Shown: positions 44,889 through 53,670 of the stretch, piece by piece
Layout of the letters: the number at the start of each line of letters is the position of its first letter
Numbering within the stretch: position 1 is the stretch's first letter
From: Curvibacter soli
GTDB taxonomy: Bacteria > Pseudomonadota > Gammaproteobacteria > Burkholderiales > Burkholderiaceae_C
Assembly: GCF_029211125.1 (NCBI RefSeq)
Contig: NZ_JARGEN010000071.1
Coordinates: 51,444 to 115,443 of the forward strand
Reading direction: 5' to 3'
DNA: 64,000 nt
Notes under the pieces: model-generated
Database searches by the model: none
The model's input: the letters and a program-made list of their open reading frames with translations, nothing else
Told to the model about the DNA's origin: nothing
Position numbers and translations under genes: made by a program

Positions 44889-46310
44889 TCAGCCTGCCGC
44901 CGGCAGATGGATCTGCACGCGCACGCCACCCAGGGCGGAGGTTTGCAGTTCGATGTCACCGCCGTATATCTGTACCAACTCGGCCACGATCGCCAGACCC
45001 AGCCCGGAGCCGGGCACGGACTCGTCGATGCGCACGCCACGCGCCATCACGGCGGCCCGGCGGGAGGCTTCGATGCCCGGCCCGTCGTCTTCGATGCACA
45101 CGCAAAGCCGTGGCGGCAAGGGAGATGGCACCAGCGCCGCACTCACTTTCACGGTCGTCCGGGCCCATTTGCAGGCGTTGTCCAGTATGTTGCCCAGCAT
45201 CTCCTGCAGGTCCTGCTCTTCCCCCGAGAAAGCCCAGGTGCCGGGCAGTTCTTCGCTGGCGATGGTGAGCCCGCGCCCGGCATGCACCCGCCGCATGACG
45301 CGAATGAGGCCCGCGACCACCGGCGCCAGCGGCGTGCGCAGGCCGGGCATGCGCAGGGCCGCCGCCGCGCGCGCGCGCGCCAGATGCCAATCGACCTGCC
45401 GGCGTGCGACGTCGACCTGTTCCTGCACCAGCCGGGCCAATGCGCCCACGGGGGCCGCCGCAGCATCGAGCGGGACGGGCGCCTGCTTCAAGGCTTGCCC
45501 GGCGGCCTGGCCCAGTACCGCCAGAGGCGTTTTGATGGCATGCGCCAGGTTGCCCGCGTGCGTGCGTGCACGGGCCGCCACTTCGGCATTGCGCTCCAGT
45601 ACGCTGTTGAAATCATCGATCAGCGGCTGCACCTCCGCCGGAAAGTTGCCTTCCAGCCGCTGCTCCCGACCTTCTCGCACCGCGGCGAGAGAGCGTTGCA
45701 GTGCGCGCAGCGGCGACAGGCCCACCCCCACCTGCGCCAGCGCCGCCAGCACCAACAGCGCGAGCAACACCGCCAGCGAGGCAGCCAATACGCCGGCAAA
45801 GCCGCCGACAGCCTCCTCGAGCGCCTGGGTGTCGGCCGCGACGATCAGCCGCCAGACGGTTTGCGGGTCATCCGAGGACTGGACGGAGCGTTCGAGCATC
45901 AGCACCGGCACACCCAGCGGGCCGGTGCCCCGGTGCACGTGGAGTCCGCCGTGCGCCAGCGCATCGGTCTGTAGTTGCAGCGTGGTATCCCACAACGAGC
46001 GTGAGCGCAGCACGCCCGAGCGTCCGATGCCGTCGATTTGCCAGTAAAGGCCCGAATACGGTTTTTGCCAGCGCGGGTCGGAGAGAGTCCGGCCATCGAG
46101 CACGGGCTCCCCCGCCGCACCGAATTCCAGACGGGCAGTAAGTTGGTCGAGCTGCTGTGCGAGGCTTGCCTGGAACTGCCGTGTCACATGGTCGCGAAAC
46201 AGGTCGGCGAGCGCGAAGCCCGCCAGCAGCAGCGCCAGGACGATGCCGACCAGGGTGGCCGCCAGCAGGCGAAAGCGCAGTGAAGACACCCAATGGGGCG
46301 GCGCCATCAT
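44889..46310 (-). CDS. Sensor histidine kinase (PhoQ/QseC-like)
   Basis: A 473-residue membrane kinase. It has one membrane helix at about 12-34, a periplasmic domain (35-170) and a second helix (about 171-198). A HAMP-like linker precedes the phospho-acceptor His257 in NLAHAIKTPL. The ATPase domain has the N box (GNILDNACKWA), G1 (EDDGPGI) and G2 (GSGLGLAIV). The ATG overlaps the response-regulator stop (ATGA). The sensed signal is unknown. The divergent haem-protein genes and the upstream PepSY protein suggest a redox or haem-related stimulus. Confidence 0.92.
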   Translation of the reverse strand: MMAPPHWVSSLRFRLLAATLVGIVLALLLAGFALADLFRDHVTRQFQASLAQQLDQLTARLEFGAAGEPVLDGRTLSDPRWQKPYSGLYWQIDGIGRSGVLRSRSLWDTTLQLQTDALAHGGLHVHRGTGPLGVPVLMLERSVQSSDDPQTVWRLIVAADTQALEEAVGGFAGVLAASLAVLLALLVLAALAQVGVGLSPLRALQRSLAAVREGREQRLEGNFPAEVQPLIDDFNSVLERNAEVAARARTHAGNLAHAIKTPLAVLGQAAGQALKQAPVPLDAAAAPVGALARLVQEQVDVARRQVDWHLARARAAAALRMPGLRTPLAPVVAGLIRVMRRVHAGRGLTIASEELPGTWAFSGEEQDLQEMLGNILDNACKWARTTVKVSAALVPSPLPPRLCVCIEDDGPGIEASRRAAVMARGVRIDESVPGSGLGLAIVAELVQIYGGDIELQTSALGGVRVQIHLPAAG

Positions 46311-46966
46311 GGCAGCACCAGCCGATAGCCCAGCCCGCGCACGGTCTCGATCAACTCGGAAGGCAGCTTCTTGCGCAGGCGGGCCACGAACACCTCGATG
46401 GTGTTGGAGTCGCGGTCGAAGTCCTGGGCGTAGATGTGCTCGGTGAGTTCGGTGCGCGAGACCACGCTCCCCGGATGGTGCATCAGGTACGACAGCACCC
46501 TGAACTCGTGGCTGGTGAGATGCACGGGCTGCCCGGCAAGCGTCACCCGGCTGCTGCGCGTATCGAGCGCGAGCGGCCCGCAGGTCAGCATGGGCGACGC
46601 CAGCCCGCTGGCGCGCCGGATCAGCCCGCGCAGGCGGGCCAGCAACTCCTCCATGTGGAAGGGCTTGGTCAGATAGTCGTCGGCGCCGGCGTCGATGCCC
46701 GCCACCTTCTCGTGCCAGTTGTCACGGGCGGTCAGAATCAGTACCGGCATGCCGAGCCCCGCGTCGCGCCAGCGCTTGAGCACCGTGATGCCATCGAGCA
46801 TGGGCAGCCCGAGGTCAAGCACCACGGCATCGAAGGGCTCGGACTCGCCCAGATGCTGCGCGTCGCGACCATTGTCGGCGGCGTCCACCGCATAGCCGGC
46901 GTCTTCCAGCGCGGCGCGCAGTTGCGCCTGCAACGTGGGTTCGTCCTCAACGATCAGGATGCGCAT
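46307..46966 (-). CDS. OmpR-family response regulator
   Basis: A 219-residue regulator. The receiver domain has the acidic pocket (EDE at 7-9), phospho-acceptor Asp51 in VVLDLGLPM, and Lys in LTKPF. The C-terminal winged helix (about 125-219; HLTSHEFRVLSYLMHHPG, then DSNTIEVFVARLRKKL) binds DNA. It precedes its kinase and follows a PepSY gene. Likely targets are its own operon and the cytochrome genes divergent from it. Confidence 0.94.
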   Translation of the reverse strand: MRILIVEDEPTLQAQLRAALEDAGYAVDAADNGRDAQHLGESEPFDAVVLDLGLPMLDGITVLKRWRDAGLGMPVLILTARDNWHEKVAGIDAGADDYLTKPFHMEELLARLRGLIRRASGLASPMLTCGPLALDTRSSRVTLAGQPVHLTSHEFRVLSYLMHHPGSVVSRTELTEHIYAQDFDRDSNTIEVFVARLRKKLPSELIETVRGLGYRLVLP

Positions 46967-46995
46967 GCAGTGTTGGGCACCGGCCGGCGCATGGG

Positions 46996-47364
46996 TCAGC
47001 GCGCGCCATCCCGATGCCGTTGGCGCTCGGATGTCTTTTCCTTGCGGCTGAGCACGCGCGCGCTCTTCGCATCGACTTTGAACTCGACCAGTTGGCCGCC
47101 GGCTTGCAGCAGCTTGATTTCGTAGAGCCACTGGCCGTCTTCGCGCTCCAAATCCACTTCCATGACCTGCCCAGGCTGCTCGCGCTCCAGGCGTTCGAGC
47201 AAGGTGCGCAGCGGCAGGATCTGGCCCGCCTCGACGGCCTGACGCGCCCGGTCGTGGTCGCCTTCGTCCCTGGCATGGGCTGGCGTGCTCATGCCACTCA
47301 CCGCGGCGACAAGCAGCAGGGCAGGCGCACGAGGCACAAGGAAGCGGCTTGAGCACGAAAACAT
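46996..47364 (-). CDS. PepSY-domain exported protein
   Basis: A 122-residue protein with a signal peptide (APALLLVAAVSGMSTPAHA) and one PepSY domain (about 40-108; ILPLRTLLERLEREQPGQVM, GQWLYEIKLLQAGG). The basic C-terminus ends RKEKTSERQRHRDGAR. PepSY proteins next to two-component systems are thought to tune the sensor kinase in the periplasm. It starts the PepSY-regulator-kinase operon, divergent from the cytochrome genes. Confidence 0.87.
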   Translation of the reverse strand: MFSCSSRFLVPRAPALLLVAAVSGMSTPAHARDEGDHDRARQAVEAGQILPLRTLLERLEREQPGQVMEVDLEREDGQWLYEIKLLQAGGQLVEFKVDAKSARVLSRKEKTSERQRHRDGAR

Positions 47365-47751
47365 GACAGGGAACCTCTAAACCGCCGTTTTCAGCCCATC
47401 ACTGGCCGAGATTGCTTGCAATTGTCGGGTCTGCTCATTTTTTGAGCAAACCCGTCTCTTTTCGGCGGGCTTTTCATGCCCCATTTCTCATGCATTCGGC
47501 CAAACTTGATGGCGCCGCGGGCCTGGGACTTGCTCATCGGGTGATTATCGCGTTGGCTGCGGCGGTGCTGGGTGGGAGACGGTTTTTAGAGCCCCCGAAA
47601 GCGGGGCTGGTGTTGAGCGGCTGCTGTTGGACGGCTGATCGAGAACCGCATCGTCCCCGACGCGTTCTGAACGCCACATGAACACCTCCTTCAGACTCGG
47701 TGCAAGTGGCCGGATGCAGGATGGCGGCACCAACGCAAAAAGACCCCCACC
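47365..47751. other. 387-bp divergent spacer between the PepSY operon and the haem-protein genes
   Basis: No credible gene. A 27-bp inverted repeat occupies 47427-47453: GGGT and ACCC outer arms and TGCTCA/TGAGCA inner arms around five T residues, each strand broken by one unpaired base. It could be a regulator site or a leader hairpin of the PepSY transcript. A second stem AGCCCC/GGGGCT lies at 47590-47608. The regulatory signals for both directions must lie here. Confidence 0.6.
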
Positions 47752-48198
47752 ATGTTCGACCCGTGCGCACGCGCAGCACCGATGCAGCGCTTCACCAGCC
47801 CCACCCTCGTTTCCATTCTGGCGCTCGCCGCCATGCTGGCCTTTACCAGCGCGGCCCGGGCGGGTGACACCACGGCCACCCAGCAACTCAACTTCTGGAG
47901 CGCACAGGCCGGCGCGCCTGGCGATGCCGGGAAGGGGCGCGTTTTCTTCGGCGCCCGGCACGGCGGGGAATGGTCTTGCACATCGTGCCACGGCACGCCG
48001 CCGACTGGCCAGGGCAAGCATGCCACCACCGGCAAGACCATCCCGCCGCTCGCTCCCGCTTTCAACCCCAAGGCTTTCACCGACACCGCGCGCGTGGAGA
48101 AGTGGTTTCGCCGCAATTGCAAAGACGTGCTCAGCCGCGAATGCAGCGCCGCCGAGAAGGCCGACGTACTCGCCTACCTGTTGAGCCTGCAGCCCTGA
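47752..48198 (+). CDS. SHP-type monohaem cytochrome (DUF1924)
   Basis: A 148-residue exported c-type cytochrome. A signal peptide (SILALAAMLAFTSAARA) is followed by a single haem site CTSCH (76-80). The rest matches the sphaeroides haem protein family: GKGRVFFGARHGGEWSC, IPPLAPAFNPKAFTD, and a Cys pair (NCKDVLSRECS) able to form a disulfide. Family members transiently bind O2 or NO and take electrons from the diheme cytochrome encoded next. The ATG at 47782 is an alternative start. Confidence 0.88.
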   Translation: MFDPCARAAPMQRFTSPTLVSILALAAMLAFTSAARAGDTTATQQLNFWSAQAGAPGDAGKGRVFFGARHGGEWSCTSCHGTPPTGQGKHATTGKTIPPLAPAFNPKAFTDTARVEKWFRRNCKDVLSRECSAAEKADVLAYLLSLQP

Positions 48199-48227
48199 AT
48201 ACCTGACGAAAGAAAGAGCCAGCCGCC

Positions 48228-48791
48228 ATGGATACCCTCCCTCCGATTCGCCCCGCCGCCCGCAGCGCCATGGCGCTGCGCCTGGTGCTGGGTTCGCTGC
48301 TGACGATGCCGTACCTTGCCCTGGTTTCCCAGGCACATGCCGACGATGGCAGCCAGCTTCCGCCCAATGTCCTGCCCGCCTACAAGCAGGAGTGTGCCGC
48401 CTGCCATATCGCCTACCCGCCCGCCTTCCTGCCTTCGGGTTCATGGAGCAGCATCATGAACGGGCTGGGCCAGCACTATGGCACCGATGCGTCCCTAGAC
48501 GAGGCCACCGTCCGGCAGATCAGCGTCTGGCTGCAAGCCCATGCCGGCACCGCCAGGCGCGTGAAGGAGCCGCCGCCCGAAGACCGCATCACCCGCTCGG
48601 CCTGGTTCGAACGCAAGCACCGCAAGATCGATCCGCAGGTCTGGAAACACCCGGCCGTCAAGAGCGCGGCCAACTGCGCGGCCTGCCACACCCGCGCCGA
48701 CAGCGGCGACTACGACGATGACAACGTCGCCTTCCCCGCGAGCCTGGATGCTCGCTATCGCCGCGCCTGGTCCGACAACGACCACCGGTGA
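48228..48791 (+). CDS. Diheme cytochrome c (DHC)
   Basis: A 187-residue exported cytochrome with two CAACH haem sites (56-60 and 150-154). It also has the DHC-typical stretch YPPAFLPSGSWSSIMNGLGQ, AWFERKHRKI and a terminal segment with acidic/aromatic residues. It passes electrons between the membrane cytochrome b561 (next gene) and SHP (previous gene). There are about 30-bp and 9-bp gaps to its neighbours, so the three form one operon. Confidence 0.92.
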   Translation: MDTLPPIRPAARSAMALRLVLGSLLTMPYLALVSQAHADDGSQLPPNVLPAYKQECAACHIAYPPAFLPSGSWSSIMNGLGQHYGTDASLDEATVRQISVWLQAHAGTARRVKEPPPEDRITRSAWFERKHRKIDPQVWKHPAVKSAANCAACHTRADSGDYDDDNVAFPASLDARYRRAWSDNDHR

Positions 48792-48800
48792 ACCGCTCGA

Positions 48801-49556
48801 ATGGATCCGCCCATGAACGCAACGCCTCCCATTGCTTCGACATCCGCCCCGTCTCGCCCGGCGACCGTGCGTCCGCGCCGCGTCATCGACGCGCCGACCC
48901 GGGTGTTTCACTGGCTGTTCGCCCTGTGCTTTCTCGGGGCCTACCTCACCGCCGACGGCGAACGCTGGCGGCTGCTGCACGTGACGCTGGGCTACACCCT
49001 GGCGGGCCTGTTCGCGTTTCGCGTGGCGTGGGGCCTGGCGGGGCCGCGCCACGCGCGCCTGGCGCTCCTGCTGCGCAAGCTCTCCGGCGGCCCGGCATGG
49101 CTGAAATCCGCGGCGCGGGGCGGATCATTGGCGGCAATCAACTGGCGCCAGGGCCAGAACCTGCTCATGGCGCTGGCCGTGGCGGCCTTGCTGGCGCTGG
49201 TGGTGCCGGTGACGCTCAGCGGCTATGCAACCTACAACGACTGGGGCGGCGAGTGGCTCGAAGACCTGCACGAAGCCGCCGGCGAAACCTTTCTCTGGGT
49301 CGTTCTCGCGCACCTGTCACTGATCGCGGGCCTGAGCGTGCTGCGCCGGAAAAACCAGGCTCTGCCCATGCTGACGGGGCACGTGGAAGGCAGCGGGCCC
49401 GACCTCGTGCGCAACAACCACAGCGCCATGGCCATCGTTGTCCTGCTGGCCGTCCTGGCGTTCTGGTCCTGGGAGTGGCAACAATCGCCGAATGGGCTGG
49501 TGCCGCTCCAGAACGGGGGCGCCATGACCTTGCAGAGCGACCACGATGACGACTGA
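48801..49556 (+). CDS. Cytochrome b561 family membrane protein
   Basis: A 251-residue membrane cytochrome with about four main membrane helices and a fifth near the C-terminus ([18 protein letters not shown]). Candidate haem-ligand His residues lie in [27 protein letters not shown] and VLAHLSLIA. It probably oxidises quinol and feeds the diheme cytochrome. The soluble tail is His/Asp-rich. The ATG at 48813 is an alternative start. It completes the SHP-DHC-b561 set. Confidence 0.9.
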   Translation: MDPPMNATPPIASTSAPSRPATVRPRRVIDAPTRVFHWLFALCFLGAYLTADGERWRLLHVTLGYTLAGLFAFRVAWGLAGPRHARLALLLRKLSGGPAWLKSAARGGSLAAINWRQGQNLLMALAVAALLALVVPVTLSGYATYNDWGGEWLEDLHEAAGETFLWVVLAHLSLIAGLSVLRRKNQALPMLTGHVEGSGPDLVRNNHSAMAIVVLLAVLAFWSWEWQQSPNGLVPLQNGGAMTLQSDHDDD

Positions 49557-49705
49557 GCAACCGTCGCCCTTTGTGGCGTACCGCGCGCCCTGGCACGACT
49601 GAGCGCCAGTTGTGGCGCGAGGTGGCCGCGAACCTTGGCACAGGGAGCCGGCACGTGGAAGGCCCGCCACGAAGCCTTCGGCACCGCCTCGCTACACTGC
49701 GCGGC

Positions 49706-50950
49706 ATGGACATCTACATGGTGGGTGGCGCGGTGCGCGACCGGCTGCTGGGCCGCCCGGTGCACGACCGCGACTGGGTGGTGGTGGGTGCCACGCCCGC
49801 GCAGATGGAGGCACTGGGCTACCTGCCCGTCGGGCGCGACTTCCCCGTCTTTCTGCACCCCGCGACACGCGAGGAATACGCCCTGGCGCGCACCGAGCGC
49901 AAGAGCGGCCGTGGCTACCGCGGCTTCGTGGTGCAGGCGTCGCCCGAAGTCACGCTCGAAGAAGACCTGGCGCGGCGCGACATTACTATCAATTCCATAG
50001 CTGCCGCCGCAGATAATACGGGCGCTGAGGCCATTTTTGACCCTTACGGCGGCACACAGGATATCGAGCACCGCGTGCTGCGCCACGTCTCCGACGCCTT
50101 CCGCGAAGACCCGGTGCGCATCCTGCGCGTGGCGCGCTTCGCCGCCCGCTTCACCGACTTCACCGTGGCGCCCGAAACCATGGCGCTGATGCGCGAGATG
50201 GTGGCCGCCGGCGAAGCCGACCACCTGGTGCCCGAGCGCGTCTGGCAGGAGCTGGCGCGCGGCCTGATGGAAGAGCGCCCATCGCGCATGCTGGAGGTGC
50301 TGCGTGCCTGTGGCGCGCTGGCCGTGCTGCTGCCCGAGGTGGACCGCCTCTGGGGCGTGCCCCAGCCCGCGCAGCACCACCCCGAGGTGGACACGGGCGC
50401 GCACCTGCTGCTGGTGCTCGACATGGCCGCGCGGCTGCAAGCGCCGCTGGCGGTGCGCTTCGCCTGCCTGTGCCACGACCTCGGCAAGGGCACCACGCCC
50501 GTCGAGCTGCTGCCGCGCCACATCGGCCACGAGGCGCGCGGCGCGCGGCTGCTGCGGGCCCTGTGCGAGCGCCTGCGCGTGCCCACCGACTGCCGCGAGC
50601 TGGCCGACGTGGTGGCGCGCGAACACGGCAACATCCACCGCAGCGAGGGGTTGGGCGCCGCCGCGCTGGTGCGGCTGCTGGTGCGCTGCGACGCGCTGCG
50701 CAAGCCCGCGCGCTTCGCCGAGGTGCTGCTGGCCTGCGAATGCGATGCGCGGGGCCGCGCCGGCCTGCAGGACGCACCCTACCCGCAGGCCGGGCGCCTG
50801 CTGGCCGCGCTGCATGCGGCGCAGGGCGTGGCCACGGCGGACATCGCGGCCCAGGCGCAGGCGCGCGGCCTGCAGGGGCCGCAGGTGGGCGCGCTGATCG
50901 AGCAGGCGCGCGTCCGGGCGGTGGCGCAGGCGCTGGAGCTGCCGCACTGA
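49706..50950 (+). CDS. cca: CCA tRNA nucleotidyltransferase (multifunctional, HD domain)
   Basis: A 414-residue class II CCA-adding enzyme. The N-terminal catalytic head has [10 protein letters not shown] and the DxD metal pair in HDRDWVVVG, then RRDITINS and the [16 protein letters not shown] helix. The C-terminal HD domain ([11 protein letters not shown]) gives phosphohydrolase activity in this subfamily. Just after RRDITINS the protein carries a segment ([13 protein letters not shown]) a few residues longer than usual before DPYGG. Its DNA (49983-50040) is AT-rich and matches the dispersed ~60-nt repeat, so the repeat seems to have been captured in frame. Confidence 0.94.
   Translation: MDIYMVGGAVRDRLLGRPVHDRDWVVVGATPAQMEALGYLPVGRDFPVFLHPATREEYALARTERKSGRGYRGFVVQASPEVTLEEDLARRDITINSIAAAADNTGAEAIFDPYGGTQDIEHRVLRHVSDAFREDPVRILRVARFAARFTDFTVAPETMALMREMVAAGEADHLVPERVWQELARGLMEERPSRMLEVLRACGALAVLLPEVDRLWGVPQPAQHHPEVDTGAHLLLVLDMAARLQAPLAVRFACLCHDLGKGTTPVELLPRHIGHEARGARLLRALCERLRVPTDCRELADVVAREHGNIHRSEGLGAAALVRLLVRCDALRKPARFAEVLLACECDARGRAGLQDAPYPQAGRLLAALHAAQGVATADIAAQAQARGLQGPQVGALIEQARVRAVAQALELPH
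49983..50040 (-). repeat. Dispersed ~60-nt repeat embedded in cca
   Basis: The plus strand reads TTACTATCAATTCCATAGCT, then a GCC/GCGC-like centre and CTGAGGCCATTTTTGA. The reverse complement of copy C gives, in the same order, TTGCTATTATTTCAATAGCT, a GCGCAGG centre and CAGGAGCATTTTTGA. The alignment is by eye and covers the whole unit. It is in frame with the gene. Confidence 0.6.
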
Positions 50951-51048
50951 CGCGGCTTGCGGCGCGCCGGGCTGCAAGCCCATGCCCGCGCCCCTCGCGA
51001 TCCGCCGCCGCGCAGCCCGGCGCGCGCAGTGCTGGTAAGGTTGCGGCA

Positions 51049-51825
51049 ATGATTGCGCCTGCTGCCCTGCCCCTGCTGGATGCGCGCTACGCGCTGTTCC
51101 TCGACTTCGACGGCACTCTGGTCGACATCGCCCCGCGGCCCGACGCCGTGCGCGTGCCCCCGGGCCTGGCCGGCGCGCTGGGCGCGCTGCAGGCGGCGCT
51201 GGGCGGCGCGCTGGCCATTGCCACGGGCCGGCCATTGGCCGACATCGACCGCTTCCTCGCCCCGCTGGTGCTGCCCGCTGCGGGCGAGCACGGCGCGCTG
51301 CTGCGCTTCGCCGACGGTCGCACGGAAAACCTCGCGCAGCCGCCCGACCTCGGCCCCGCCCTGGCCGCCGCGCAGGCATTGGTACAGGCCCACCCCGCCC
51401 TGCTGCTGGAACGCAAGCAGGCTGGCGTGGCCCTGCATTACCGCCACGCGCCGGAGCTGGAGGCGCTGTGCCGCGCCGCGCTGCTACAAGCCGTGCAGGC
51501 CATGCCCGGCATGGCGCTGCTCGAAGGCAAGTGCGTGCTGGAGGTCAAGCTGCGCGGCATCGACAAGGGCCGCGCATTGCAGGCGCTGATGTCCACGCCG
51601 CCGTTCGCGGGCCGGGTGCCGGTGTTCGCGGGCGACGACGTGACCGACGAGTCCGCCATCGTCGCCGCGCAGGCGCTCGGCGGCGCCGGCATCAAGGTCG
51701 GAGCCGGCGCGAGCGCGGCGGGCTGGCGCTGCAACGACCCGCAGGCCGTGCGCGCCTGGCTGCTGGGCACGGCGCGTGCTTGGGCCCCGGCTGCATCCAT
51801 TCCCACGGGAGCCCCCCATGCATGA
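51049..51825 (+). CDS. otsB: Trehalose-6-phosphate phosphatase
   Basis: A 258-residue HAD phosphatase that releases trehalose from trehalose-6-phosphate. Motif I is FLDFDGTLVDIA, the motif II region is ALAIATGRP, KCVLEVKLRGIDKG carries the catalytic Lys, and GDDVTDESA is motif IV. TAAGG lies 9 nt before the ATG. The stop overlaps the start of the GH15 gene by 8 bp. It is the first gene of the otsB-GH15-otsA operon. Confidence 0.93.
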   Translation: MIAPAALPLLDARYALFLDFDGTLVDIAPRPDAVRVPPGLAGALGALQAALGGALAIATGRPLADIDRFLAPLVLPAAGEHGALLRFADGRTENLAQPPDLGPALAAAQALVQAHPALLLERKQAGVALHYRHAPELEALCRAALLQAVQAMPGMALLEGKCVLEVKLRGIDKGRALQALMSTPPFAGRVPVFAGDDVTDESAIVAAQALGGAGIKVGAGASAAGWRCNDPQAVRAWLLGTARAWAPAASIPTGAPHA

Positions 51826-53653
51826 CCCCACGGCGGCGGCCCCCGCGCCCGCCCACCGCTTTGGCCCCGCGGCTGCGCCATCGCTGGCGCTGGGCGTGAT
51901 CGGCAACTGCGCCTTCAGCGCGCTGGTGGACCAGCACGCGCGCATCGTCTGGTGCTGCCTGCCACGCTTCGACGGCGACCCGGTGTTCAGCGCCCTGCTC
52001 GACCCCGGCGCGCACGCGAGCGCGTTCGCGTTCGAGTTGGAAAACCAGGTCAGCACGCGCCAGTGGTACGAGCCCAACACCGCCGTGCTGCGCACCCAAC
52101 TGCTCGACGACCGGGGCCAGGGCATCGAGGTGACGGACTTCTGCCCGCGCTTCTACAGCCGCTCGCGCTTCTTCCGCCCGCTGATGCTGGTGCGCCGCGT
52201 GCGGCCCCTGCACGGCTCGCCGCGCGTGCGCGTGAAGGTGGACCTGCGCTACGACTGGGGGCGCGCGGCGCCGCGCATCACGCGCGGCAGCAACCACGTG
52301 CGCTTCGTGGGCGAGGCCATGACGCTGCGCCTGAACACCGACGCGCCGATCGACCACATCCTCTCGCACCAGCCGTTCGTGGTGACGCGCGAGTACAACT
52401 TCCTGCTCGGCGCCGACGAGACGCTGGCCGACGGCATCGCCGAGACGGCGCGCACGTTCGAGCAGGAAACCGTGACCTACTGGCGCAAGTGGTCGCAGCG
52501 CCTGGCCCTGCCGCTCGAATGGCAGGACGCGGTGGTGCGCGCGGCCATCACGCTCAAGCTCTCGCTCTACGAAGAGACGGGCGCCATCGTCGCGGCCATG
52601 ACCACCAGCATCCCCGAGGCGCCGGGCAGCCAGCGCAACTGGGACTACCGCTACTGCTGGCTGCGCGACGCCTTCTTCGTGGTGCGTGCGCTCAACAGCC
52701 TGTCGGAGATCGGCACCATGGAGGACTACCTGCGCTGGCTCTCCAACGTGGTGGTGGCCGCCGACGGCATGCACATCCAGCCCCTGTACGGCATCGGCCT
52801 GGAGCGCGAGCTGCAGGAGTCGTTCATCGACGGCCTGCCCGGCTACCGCGGCATGGGCCCGGTGCGCGTAGGCAACCAGGCGCAGGAGCACTTCCAGCAC
52901 GACGTGTACGGCAACATCGTGCTCGGCTCGGCGCAGGCGTTCCACGACCATCGGCTGCTGCACCGGCCCTCGCAGGCCGAGTTCGCACGGCTCGAACAGG
53001 TGGGCGAGCAGGCGGTGCGCGTGTACGGCACGCCCGACGCGGGCATGTGGGAGCTGCGCACGCGCGCGCGCGTGCACACCTCGTCGGCCCTGATGAGCTG
53101 GGCCGCCTGCGACCGGCTCGGCAAGATCGCGGCGGCCTGGAACCAGCCCGCGCGCGCCGCCTACTGGCAGGGCCACGCGCAGCGCATGCGCGAGGAGATC
53201 CTGGAGCGGTCGTGGAACCCGCAGCGCCAGGCGTTCGCCGAGAGCTTCGGCGGGCGCGACCTCGACGCCAGCGTGCTGCTGATGGCCGAGGTGGGCTTCA
53301 TCGACCCGAAGGACCCGCGCTTCATATCCACCGTGGACGCGCTCGAGGCCACGCTCTGCGACGGCCCCTACATGCGCCGCTACGAGGCACCCGACGACTT
53401 CGGCCGGCCCGAGACGGCGTTCAACATCTGCACCTTCTGGTACATCGACGCGCTGGCGCGCACCGGCCGGCACGAGAAGGCGCGCGCGATCTTCGGCACC
53501 ATGCTCGCGGCGCGCAACCACCTCGGACTGTTGTCGGAGGATACCCACGCCACCACGCAGGAGATGTGGGGCAACTTCCCGCAGACCTATTCGATGGTGG
53601 GCATCATCAACGCCGCGATGCGACTGTCCAAGCCGTGGGATTCGGTGATCTGA
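51818..53653 (+). CDS. Glycoside hydrolase family 15 protein (glucoamylase/trehalase type)
   Basis: A 611-residue protein. An N-terminal beta-sandwich (about 15-230; LGVIGNCAFSALVDQHARIV) precedes an (alpha/alpha)6 barrel with the GH15 signatures NWDYRYCWLRDAFF, the catalytic region EDTHATTQEMWGNFPQTYSM and GMHIQPLYGIG. GH15 includes glucoamylases and also bacterial trehalases. Sitting between otsB and otsA it is most likely a trehalose- or maltose-cleaving enzyme balancing the pool (inference). There is no signal peptide, so it is cytoplasmic. GGGAG lies 6 nt before the ATG. Confidence 0.88.
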   Translation: MHDPTAAAPAPAHRFGPAAAPSLALGVIGNCAFSALVDQHARIVWCCLPRFDGDPVFSALLDPGAHASAFAFELENQVSTRQWYEPNTAVLRTQLLDDRGQGIEVTDFCPRFYSRSRFFRPLMLVRRVRPLHGSPRVRVKVDLRYDWGRAAPRITRGSNHVRFVGEAMTLRLNTDAPIDHILSHQPFVVTREYNFLLGADETLADGIAETARTFEQETVTYWRKWSQRLALPLEWQDAVVRAAITLKLSLYEETGAIVAAMTTSIPEAPGSQRNWDYRYCWLRDAFFVVRALNSLSEIGTMEDYLRWLSNVVVAADGMHIQPLYGIGLERELQESFIDGLPGYRGMGPVRVGNQAQEHFQHDVYGNIVLGSAQAFHDHRLLHRPSQAEFARLEQVGEQAVRVYGTPDAGMWELRTRARVHTSSALMSWAACDRLGKIAAAWNQPARAAYWQGHAQRMREEILERSWNPQRQAFAESFGGRDLDASVLLMAEVGFIDPKDPRFISTVDALEATLCDGPYMRRYEAPDDFGRPETAFNICTFWYIDALARTGRHEKARAIFGTMLAARNHLGLLSEDTHATTQEMWGNFPQTYSMVGIINAAMRLSKPWDSVI

Positions 53654-53670
53654 CCAGGAGACAACAACCC

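Noticed and set aside
47412..47681. A possible 89-residue gene in the PepSY-cytochrome spacer
   Set aside because: No ribosome-binding site, no domain, and it runs through two hairpins; it looks like chance open frame.
49232..51379. A 715-codon minus-strand frame opposite cca and otsB
   Set aside because: It is the antisense shadow of two well-supported genes and has Arg/Ala/His-rich low-complexity translation and no motif.
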